The notes under the pieces are model-generated. The model had not been told where the DNA came from. It saw nothing but the letters and a program-made list of their open reading frames with translations, and made no database searches. Shown one piece after another: positions 57,546 through 64,000 of a DNA stretch of 64,000 nt. This DNA is from Xanthobacteraceae bacterium (lineage in GTDB: Bacteria > Pseudomonadota > Alphaproteobacteria > Rhizobiales > Xanthobacteraceae). Position 1 is the stretch's first letter. Each line of letters opens with the position of its first letter. The DNA lies in contig JALHRD010000012.1 in NCBI GenBank assembly GCA_022841625.1, forward strand, positions 1-64,000, written 5' to 3'. Both the position numbers and the translations under genes were made by a program.

Positions 57546-58750
57546 CGATCGCGTGCGAGCAGCGACGTATAGACCGATCGCATCGCCTCGGCGACGCTCT
57601 CCGGCGCGAACATATATTCGGCGAATTGGCGCGCGCGCGCCGACATGCGGCGATACGCGACGTTGTCGAGCGATAACGCGATGCCTAACAGATGGGCGAA
57701 GTCCGCCGGATCGTTCGGCCGCGCCGCCCAACCGGTGCGAACTTCGGCCGGCAGGTGCGGCGGCGTCACGATATGCTCCGCCAGCATGCCGATATCGGTC
57801 GTAATCACCGGTCGACCCATCGCTTGCGCTTGCGCAACTACGCGACCCAGCAAGGGCGGCTCGACCGCCGGAACCGCGACGAGAGTGGCTGCGGCGAATG
57901 CGGCTGGCATATCGTTACAAGGGCCGGTCATCAGGATTAGGCCGTCCACCTCCATTGCCTCCGCGCGCTTGAGCACTTTGCCGGCATATTGGGGGTGCGT
58001 CGCGGTTTCGCCAACGGCCACGAAGAGGAAGTCGACAACGTCGTTGTCGACCAAAATGCGCGCGATGTCGGGCAAGACGATTTGGCCATTCCACGGCGCG
58101 ACCCGTCCCGGAACCAGCACGATCCGTTGATCGGGTGGCACGCCCCAGTGTTCGCGCAGAGCGTTCGCGCGCTCCGCCAACACCACGGCTGGATCGTAGG
58201 CCGCAGTATCGATCGCGCGCGGCACGACGGTGATCTGGTCCGGACGCAGGCCGTAGCGTTCGACGATTGGCGCAGCCGCATAATTTGACGGCGCGATGAC
58301 GCGGTCGCCATGCGCCAGCGCGCCGGCATAACGGCTGCGCAAGCCGGTATAGGAAGGGACGTCCGGCAGCGAGGTCACGAGCCAGACCGCCATCCGCGAG
58401 GCGGCGATTTGCGCACTCCAGGCGGCGCCGGCGTCGTAGGCGTGTACGATATCGATGCGCTCGTGCCCGATGAGTTGCTCGAGTTGTCTTGCGGTGCGGC
58501 GCAGCCGAAACGGATTGACGCTCTTGCTGACCATCGGGATCCATTCGCCGCCGGCCGTCGTGAGTTCGCCGACCAATGGCCCATTTTCGGCGCCGATCAA
58601 TGCGCGGGCGCCAGCGCGCAGCAGGACATGAGCGATGTTGACGGCGCCGCGGGCGGCGGGCTCCTCGTCGAGCTTCGGCACGATCTGCAGAATCGTCGCG
58701 CCGGCGAGCGTGCGTTGCGGAGTTGTCCGAGTGTTAAATCCGTCGCTCAC
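57542..58750 (-). CDS. Glycosyltransferase family 4-like protein
   Basis: A GT-B glycosyltransferase of 402 residues. Rossmann-type signals are PKLDEEPAARGAVNIAHVLLRAGARALI, HAYDAGAAWSAQIAA, and the donor-site region VPGRVAPWNGQIVLPDIARIL, VGETATHPQYAGKV, MTGPCNDMPAAFAAATLVAVPAVEPPLLGRVVAQAQAMGRPVITTDIG. The product and acceptor are unknown; a role in surface polysaccharide or sugar decoration is likely. GTG 58750 is preceded by CGGAG and preferred over an earlier TTG. Intergenic repeats flank the gene. Confidence 0.85.
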   Translation of the reverse strand: MSDGFNTRTTPQRTLAGATILQIVPKLDEEPAARGAVNIAHVLLRAGARALIGAENGPLVGELTTAGGEWIPMVSKSVNPFRLRRTARQLEQLIGHERIDIVHAYDAGAAWSAQIAASRMAVWLVTSLPDVPSYTGLRSRYAGALAHGDRVIAPSNYAAAPIVERYGLRPDQITVVPRAIDTAAYDPAVVLAERANALREHWGVPPDQRIVLVPGRVAPWNGQIVLPDIARILVDNDVVDFLFVAVGETATHPQYAGKVLKRAEAMEVDGLILMTGPCNDMPAAFAAATLVAVPAVEPPLLGRVVAQAQAMGRPVITTDIGMLAEHIVTPPHLPAEVRTGWAARPNDPADFAHLLGIALSLDNVAYRRMSARARQFAEYMFAPESVAEAMRSVYTSLLARDR

Positions 58751-59121
58751 GCGGGCGCTCCGTTTCCGGAATTCGTGAACCGTCGCAGCAACCGCTGCCA
58801 CGAACTTTGGCAACCAAGGGGTACCAGCACCGCGATGATTTGCGTGCCGTTTTTCGAATTGAATTTCCCAACCGCATTTGCTGCAAGCGCTGTGGGGTTT
58901 TCAAATCGGCGGCATGGCAATCCGTCGTAGTTATGTTGCAGACCGGCGCAGTTTTCGGGCATCGGGAAACGCCAAGGGTTTGACGCTCGGACGCCACTGA
59001 CACGGATTCAACGCTTGCTTTCGGCGGCAATCTGCCGGCGAATCAATATTGTGATTTTACCGGAACTTCAGAGACATTCGGCGACGACATTCAATGACTT
59101 GCCGACCGAGCGAGGCGCCCT
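58751..59121. other. Intergenic region with repeat copy B
   Basis: A 371-base gap between divergently transcribed genes. It contains repeat copy B (58844-58914). Otherwise no gene or clear promoter was found. Confidence 0.45.
58844..58914 (-). repeat. Divergent intergenic repeat, copy B
   Basis: The minus strand reads TGCCGCCGATTTGAAAACCC... and CAAATGCGGTTGGGA, matching copy A at 57472-57541 in most positions, including TGCCGCCGAT, CAAAT and CGGTT. The orientation is opposite to copy A, so the glycosyltransferase is flanked by inverted copies. Confidence 0.65.
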
Positions 59122-59898
59122 ATGAGCGAGCCCAGCCTGAAAACGATGAGCGTCGGAGCAGGTCCAGCCGCGCGGTCCATTGCTATGCGGGTGCGTCAGG
59201 GCGGAGCGCCGGGTCTCATTTGGCTCGGGGGGTTCAAGTCCGATATGACCGGCACCAAGGCCGAGGCGCTGGATACCTGGGCTGCCCCCAATGGCCGCGC
59301 CATGCTGCGGTTCGATTATTCCGGCCATGGCGAATCCGGCGGGGCGTTCGAAGACGGCACGATCGGGCGCTGGCTTGAGGAAAGCGTTGCTGTGGTCCGC
59401 AATTGTTGCGCCGGGCCGCAGGTGGTCGTCGGCTCTTCGATGGGCGGCTGGCTCGCTTTGCTGTTGGCGCGCACGCTCCTGCAAGCGGGCCAAGCCAACG
59501 ACCCGATACTCACGGGACTGGTGCTGATCGCGCCGGCGGTCGATTTCACCGAGGAACTGATGTGGAAACGCATGCCGCCCGCGGTGCAGGCTCAGATCAC
59601 GGCAACCGGCGTCTGGACCCGACCCTCTGCCTATGACGAAGGCGGCTACCCGATCACCCGCAATCTGATCGAGGAGGGGCGCAACCATCTTTTGCTCGGG
59701 GGCATGATCGAAACCGGCTGCCCGGTTCGCATTTTGCAGGGCGTGCGGGATGATGATGTGCCGTGGCAACACGCGATCGAACTGACCTCGCGCTTTGCCC
59801 GCGATGACGTCGTGCTGACCCTGGTGAAGGACGGCGACCACCGGCTGTCGCGGCCCGAGGATATCGACCGCATGATCGCGGCGGTGGCGGAGTTTTAG
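59122..59898 (+). CDS. Alpha/beta hydrolase
   Basis: A serine hydrolase of 258 residues. GLIWLGGFKSDMTGTKAEAL and FDYSGHGESGGAFEDGTI precede the nucleophile elbow VVVGSSMGGWLALLLA. The catalytic aspartate is near QGVRDDDVPWQHA and the histidine is in KDGDHRLSRPEDI. The family resembles ABHD10-type thioesterases/lipases; substrate unknown. Free-standing gene. Confidence 0.88.
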   Translation: MSEPSLKTMSVGAGPAARSIAMRVRQGGAPGLIWLGGFKSDMTGTKAEALDTWAAPNGRAMLRFDYSGHGESGGAFEDGTIGRWLEESVAVVRNCCAGPQVVVGSSMGGWLALLLARTLLQAGQANDPILTGLVLIAPAVDFTEELMWKRMPPAVQAQITATGVWTRPSAYDEGGYPITRNLIEEGRNHLLLGGMIETGCPVRILQGVRDDDVPWQHAIELTSRFARDDVVLTLVKDGDHRLSRPEDIDRMIAAVAEF

Positions 59899-60007
59899 CG
59901 AAGGGCGCGCATCAACTCTTCGATCGGAGCGAGGCCCATTCTCGCACACCTGACAGGTTGCACCGCGCAACTGTGAGCGGTGAGCTTCCGCCGATCGATG
60001 GGCCAGG

Positions 60008-60496
60008 CTATGCGACCGGATCAATGCGAAAGACCGGGTAGTCCGCCGCGATCGCTTCGAAGGCGGATACCGGCGCGTCGTGCGGGACCGGCAAGTGGTG
60101 GCGGCCGCTGGTGGCGACTTGGCACCAGGCCTTCAGGATCGGCGCCCGTTGCTCGGACGGGATTTCGGTGAGCAGGACCGGGCGCGATCGGCCCCGCTTG
60201 ATAAGTGCCGCTCCGCGGGCCGCGCGAACGTTTTGTACCCACTCCGAACTGTCTCCAAGCATCGAGACGAGATAGTGGTGGCCTTTGTAACCGGCAACGA
60301 CGAGGACGGTTGAGCGGAGGCGACTGCTGCTCCGGCTTTTCACCTGCAACGTGAGCAAGACTGCGGGTGTCAGGCCAAGCCCGGATATCCAGGCAAGTAG
60401 GCCGTTCCAAACCTTCCCCAAGCGGGTCGGACGCCCGTCTCGGTAAAAGAAGCGAAGGTAGCCTGATTGGACCGGATTTCCGCGTGATGTCCTCAT
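60008..60496 (-). CDS. Deazaflavin-dependent-like (DUF385) oxidoreductase
   Basis: A 162-residue protein with a split-barrel-type fold of the nitroreductase/deazaflavin family: VLLTLQVKSRSSSRLRSTVLVVAGYKGHHYLVSMLGDSSEWVQNVRAARGAALIKRGRSRPVLLTEIP. Such proteins, common in mycobacteria, use F420 or another flavin. Whether this organism makes F420 is unknown. ATG 60496 has GGATGG upstream. Confidence 0.8.
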   Translation of the reverse strand: MRTSRGNPVQSGYLRFFYRDGRPTRLGKVWNGLLAWISGLGLTPAVLLTLQVKSRSSSRLRSTVLVVAGYKGHHYLVSMLGDSSEWVQNVRAARGAALIKRGRSRPVLLTEIPSEQRAPILKAWCQVATSGRHHLPVPHDAPVSAFEAIAADYPVFRIDPVA

Positions 60497-60601
60497 GATC
60501 CATCCACCGGTTACAAGAACACAGACGGCCAAGGATCGCGCCGATGTTATTGACGTGGATCAAACTCGAAGTATGTCGCACCTTCAAGTGGGCTGGTCGC
60601 C

Positions 60602-61483
60602 CTAACCCGTCAGCGGATCGCGGGCGTCGTAGCCGCTTGCAAACAGCGCGCGCAGGCCTTCGCGATAGGTCGGATAGCGCAGCCGCACGCCGAGTTCGGT
60701 CTTGAGTTTGTCGTTCCGCACCCGCACGCAACCGGCGTAGAAGCTGAGCGCCATTGGCGTGAGCACCTCCTGCGCTTGCGCCAGCGATAGTTCCTTCGGT
60801 GGCTCGATGCCGAGCAGCTGTGCCGCCATCAGGACCTGGTCGGAATAAGGCGCAGGCTCGTCGTCGGTGACATTGAAAATGCCATCGATCCGGCGTGCGA
60901 ACGCGGCCTCGATCGCCTGCGCGATGTCGGCAACATGGATGCGGTTGAAAACATGGCCGGGCTTGGCGACGCGATGGGCGCGGCCGGAGATAAGCCGGGT
61001 GAACACATTTTGCCCCGGTCCGTAAATTCCGGCGAGCCGCAGCACCGCGACCGGAACGCCGCGCTTGGCGCCCAGCGCTTGCCACGCCTGCTCCGCGCGC
61101 AGTCGCGCGCCGCCCCGCGCATGCGCCGGGATGGTGGCCGCGGCCTCGTCGATCCAGGCGCCGGCGTAATCGCCATAAACGCCCAGCGACGAGAGATAGA
61201 CAATGACCTGCAAATTCGGTGATGCGGCGATGTTATCGGCCAATGCCGCGATGATGGGATCGCCAGCCTCGCCGGGGCCGGCAGAGATCAGGACATGGGT
61301 TGCGTCGGCGACGGCGGCGCGCACTTCGTCCGAGGGCGCCGCGGCATCGAATGCCAGCATCGCGACCCGGCCGGCGGGCTTCGGTGTTCGGGATGTTCCG
61401 ACGATGCGCTCAAAGCGCGCACCGAATTCGGCAGCGTAATAGCGCGCACAATAACCGAGGCCGAGGCAGAGCAGTGTCGACAT
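60602..61483 (-). CDS. NAD-dependent epimerase/dehydratase family protein (YeeZ-like)
   Basis: A Rossmann protein of 293 residues with a short cofactor motif LLCLGLGYCARYYAAEFG. The YxxxK-type active site is replaced by the VYLSSLGVYGDYAGAWIDE... and GGARLRAEQAW region, as in YeeZ-like extended SDRs. The genomic order with queG, GST and uppP is conserved. Start ATG 61483; its stop-proximal end is 2 bases from nothing obvious. Substrate unknown. Confidence 0.85.
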   Translation of the reverse strand: MSTLLCLGLGYCARYYAAEFGARFERIVGTSRTPKPAGRVAMLAFDAAAPSDEVRAAVADATHVLISAGPGEAGDPIIAALADNIAASPNLQVIVYLSSLGVYGDYAGAWIDEAAATIPAHARGGARLRAEQAWQALGAKRGVPVAVLRLAGIYGPGQNVFTRLISGRAHRVAKPGHVFNRIHVADIAQAIEAAFARRIDGIFNVTDDEPAPYSDQVLMAAQLLGIEPPKELSLAQAQEVLTPMALSFYAGCVRVRNDKLKTELGVRLRYPTYREGLRALFASGYDARDPLTG

Positions 61484-62605
61484 TCAGGCGTTCACCTCGT
61501 TTAGCGCGTTTGCCCATTCCGCGCGCACAAGATCATCGCTTTCGCGCATCCGCCGCGCCGCCCGCGCGTCAAGTCGCGCGGGGTCAAGCTGCCCGAGCGC
61601 CCACACCGCTGCGCCCCGCACCAGCGCGGACGCATCGTCGAGCAACCGTTCGGCGTCGTCGGCAAGAGTCGCGTCGCCACTGTTGCCAATCGCAATCAAG
61701 ACATTGCGGGTGAAGCGATCGCGGCCGATGCGTTTGACCGGAGACTTCGCGAACAACGTGCGGAAGCGCGTATCGTCGAGTCGCGCCAATTCCGTCAAGG
61801 TTGGCGCGCGCAACGCTTCGCGCGCGGCGAGCTTGGTCTCGCGTCCGACCTGGGCATATTTGTTCCACGGGCAGGCCGCGAGGCAGTCATCGCAGCCATA
61901 AATGCGATTGCCGATTAGCGGGCGCAAGTCGCGCGGGATCTGACCCTTGTGCTCGATGGTGAGATACGAAATGCAGCGCCGCGCATCGAGCCGGTAGGGC
62001 GCCGGGAACGCCGCGGTCGGGCAGATGTCGAGGCAGGTGCGACAGCTTCCGCAATGGTCGGGCTCGGGCGCGTCCGGCGGCAAATCGAGCGTCGTGAAGA
62101 TCGCGCCGAGAAACAGCCAGGAGCCGAATTGGCGCGAAACCAGATTGGTATGCTTGCCCTGCCAGCCGAGACCGGCTTGTTCGGCCAGCGGCTTTTCCAT
62201 CACCGCGGCGGTATCGACGAACACTTTGACGTCGCCGCCGGCCGTTGCTGTCAGCCAACGGGCGATCGCCTTCAGGCGTTGCTTGATGAGGTCGTGATAG
62301 TCGTCACCCTGCGCGTAGACCGAAATCGCGCCGTGGCTGCGACGGTTGAGGATCGCGAGCGGGTCGGCATCGGGACCGTAGTTCATGCCGAGCATCACGA
62401 CCGCGCGCGCATCCGGCCACAGCAGGCGTGGATCGCTGCGCCGGGCAGCGGTGGTTTCCATCCACTGCATGTCGCCGTGCTGGCCATCGGCCAGAAATTG
62501 ACGCAGGCGATCCTGCGCCAACGGGATGGAGTCCGGGCGCGTCACGCCGACTGCATCGAAACCATGCGCGCGCGCGGCATCGGCAAGCGCGGCCTTCAAC
62601 GCCAC
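61484..62605 (-). CDS. queG: Epoxyqueuosine reductase QueG
   Basis: A B12- and iron-sulfur-dependent enzyme that reduces epoxyqueuosine to queuosine in tRNA. The 373-residue product begins [24 protein letters not shown], has [52 protein letters not shown], and two [4Fe-4S] motifs in [18 protein letters not shown] and [17 protein letters not shown]-like repeats follow. The GTG at 62605 gives the normal length; the open frame reaches into the GST gene above it. The gap to GST is eight bases. Confidence 0.93.
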   Translation of the reverse strand: MALKAALADAARAHGFDAVGVTRPDSIPLAQDRLRQFLADGQHGDMQWMETTAARRSDPRLLWPDARAVVMLGMNYGPDADPLAILNRRSHGAISVYAQGDDYHDLIKQRLKAIARWLTATAGGDVKVFVDTAAVMEKPLAEQAGLGWQGKHTNLVSRQFGSWLFLGAIFTTLDLPPDAPEPDHCGSCRTCLDICPTAAFPAPYRLDARRCISYLTIEHKGQIPRDLRPLIGNRIYGCDDCLAACPWNKYAQVGRETKLAAREALRAPTLTELARLDDTRFRTLFAKSPVKRIGRDRFTRNVLIAIGNSGDATLADDAERLLDDASALVRGAAVWALGQLDPARLDARAARRMRESDDLVRAEWANALNEVNA

Positions 62606-62613
62606 GGGATTCG

Positions 62614-63306
62614 CTAGAAGTCCAGGTCGGCGTAGGTCTTTGACGGGGGAACGCCGGCGATCGTCTCGGCCAGCAGCGGACGGAACGACGGCCGCGACTT
62701 CAGCCGCGCGTACCAGTTCTTCGCGGGTTCGTCTTCGATCCACGGCACATCGCCCAAATAATCGACCGTCGAAAGATGCGCCGCGGCGGCCAGGTCGGCA
62801 TAGGTCAGCGCGCTGCCGGCAAGCCAGTCACGCGTTCGCAACAACCATCCAATATAGGCAAGATGATAGCGAATGTTATGGCGGGCGGCGCGGAGAACTT
62901 CGGTGTCCGGGGGGCCGCCGCCGGCATCGAGCGTGAGATGGCGCTTATAAAAACGCTCGAGGGTGAGAGGGCCGCTGACCTCGGCAAAGAACTTGTCATG
63001 AAACCAGCTCATCAGACGGCGGACTTCGACCCGTTCGCCGGGCGCCCGTGGCAACAGCCGGCGGTCGCTCAGGATCGCGCCACGGGTTTCATCGACAAAT
63101 TCTGCGATGATCGCCGCGCCGGGCACCGGCGGTCGACCATCTTCGACCAGGACGGGCGTGGTGCCGGCCGGATTTAACACCAGGAAATCGTGACGGCGCT
63201 CCCAGGTGCGCTCTTCGATCAAACGCGCTTCGACGCCATATTCGTTCAACACCAGCCGCACGAAGCGCGAGTGCGGGCAAAAGGTATGGTGAAACAAAGT
63301 AGGCAT
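62614..63306 (-). CDS. Glutathione S-transferase family protein
   Basis: A 230-residue GST. Thioredoxin-like N terminus [31 protein letters not shown], the cis-Pro region [26 protein letters not shown], and a helical C-terminal domain ([30 protein letters not shown]). It may use the glutathione made by gshB, but its substrate is not known. Upstream of queG by eight bases, in a conserved order. Confidence 0.9.
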   Translation of the reverse strand: MPTLFHHTFCPHSRFVRLVLNEYGVEARLIEERTWERRHDFLVLNPAGTTPVLVEDGRPPVPGAAIIAEFVDETRGAILSDRRLLPRAPGERVEVRRLMSWFHDKFFAEVSGPLTLERFYKRHLTLDAGGGPPDTEVLRAARHNIRYHLAYIGWLLRTRDWLAGSALTYADLAAAAHLSTVDYLGDVPWIEDEPAKNWYARLKSRPSFRPLLAETIAGVPPSKTYADLDF

Positions 63307-63565
63307 GGAATGTCCCGAACCCGATGGGCGAACGATCGAACCGTCACGCGCGCTTTGTTACCGATTTCGGACGAGCAACGCCATCGGCATCATGATACTT
63401 GATCGCCGCTGGAGTGATGCGGGTTTTCCACGGAGATTTCCGGCCTTTTTTCGTTGCCAGTCCGTTGCCGTTGCGGGAAAACCGGTAGCGGCGATTCCCC
63501 ACTTCAAAGCGTGACCGGGTCCGCCGGTAGCCGCTCTCGCCAATTCTCCGGTGGAGTTTCCTCCG

Positions 63566-64000
63566 ATGCCGCTTGATGTGTTCAAGGCTTTTGTTCTCGG
63601 CGTGGTCGAGGGATTGACCGAGTTTCTGCCGGTGTCCTCGACCGGCCACTTGTTGCTGCTCGAACGGTTCTTTGGATTCGACGACGAACAGTTCGGCAAG
63701 ACCTTTGTGGTCTTGATCCAGCTCGGCGCGATTTTGGCGATCCTCTCGATTTATTTTTTGCGGCTGTGGAAGATCGCGCTTGGCATGTTCAGCGATCCCG
63801 CGGCCCGCCGCTTTGTCATCGGCGTGCTGATTGCATTCTTGCCAGCGGCCGTCATCGGGGCGGCCGGGCACAGCTTCATCAAAGGCGTGTTGTTCAATGC
63901 CTGGGTGGTGTGCTTCACGCTGATTGTCGGCGGCGCGATCCTGCTGTGGGTCGACTCGCTCGATCTGAAGCCGCGCCATCGCGATGCAACGCAGTTCTCG
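63566..64000 (+). CDS. uppP: Undecaprenyl-diphosphatase UppP (partial, cut by window end)
   Basis: The first 145 codons of a polytopic phosphatase that recycles undecaprenyl pyrophosphate to undecaprenyl phosphate at the cytoplasmic membrane for peptidoglycan synthesis. The hallmark [19 protein letters not shown] occurs near residue 15; [18 protein letters not shown] and [15 protein letters not shown] are further TM segments. ATG 63566 is preceded by GTGGAG about ten bases upstream. The frame is open to the last base, so the gene continues beyond the window. Confidence 0.95.
   Translation, partial: MPLDVFKAFVLGVVEGLTEFLPVSSTGHLLLLERFFGFDDEQFGKTFVVLIQLGAILAILSIYFLRLWKIALGMFSDPAARRFVIGVLIAFLPAAVIGAAGHSFIKGVLFNAWVVCFTLIVGGAILLWVDSLDLKPRHRDATQFS

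Overview
The window looks like a chromosomal segment of an alphaproteobacterium of the order Hyphomicrobiales (Rhizobiales), near the Bradyrhizobium/Xanthobacteraceae side. The inference rests on the high G+C content, rhizobial-type porin, orphan Bug-type receptors, the dnaK-dnaJ-PmtA-like-pyrF order, the hemW/rdgB/rph/hrcA/grpE order, the uppP-GST-queG-epimerase order and typical rhizobial palindromic intergenic repeats. No rRNA or tRNA gene and no CRISPR array was seen.

Layout. 1-1221: a MITE-like palindrome abutting an IS630-family element. 1311-6033: hybrid sensor kinase, a secreted Pro-rich protein and comM. 6232-9560: a foreign-looking island holding one large SIR2-STAND NTPase gene, bracketed by two nearly identical copies of the last 293 bp of the gshB region. 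9274-13046: intact gshB, a chemoreceptor and an orphan Bug receptor. 13067-19854: yraN, rsmI, LpoA-like lipoprotein, hemW, a DHFR-like gene with a poly-C frameshift, a hicAB toxin-antitoxin pair, rdgB and rph. 19984-24145: transporter, ModA-like protein, PEP mutase-family enzyme and amidohydrolase, inserted between rph and hrcA. 24209-28342: hrcA, a second Bug receptor, grpE, a MetE-like methyltransferase. 28374-34903: a minus-strand catabolic/uptake group (a gene of unknown family, porin, decayed paralogue, two coupled bicupins, a solute-binding protein). 35441-44751: alkB, dnaK, dnaJ, PmtA-like methyltransferase, FMN reductase, pyrF, a hydrolase, a DUF4019 protein and dapB. 44927-49654: gpmI, an Ada-like protein, a DUF2244 protein, nth and a CysZ-like protein. 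49967-52039: a Tat-exported amine oxidase and an Alpha_ANH-like ATPase. 52059-57192: the canonical infC-rpmI-rplT-pheS-pheT cluster, apparently with an AUU start for infC. 57542-64000: glycosyltransferase, hydrolase, deazaflavin-type oxidoreductase, epimerase, queG, GST, and the start of uppP.

How it fits together. Most of the window is housekeeping: translation, heat shock, tetrapyrrole/queuosine, pyrimidine and lysine synthesis, and nucleotide-pool and DNA repair. Accessory modules are inserted between conserved neighbours. Two of these, the SIR2-STAND gene and hicAB, sit beside duplicated scraps of the adjacent housekeeping gene (gshB and rdgB). The SIR2-STAND locus is the strongest candidate for a poorly described antiphage system: it is a single gene with SIR2 NADase, P-loop ATPase and a helical C-terminal sensor, inserted downstream of gshB with a comM-like 26-base scrap at one junction.
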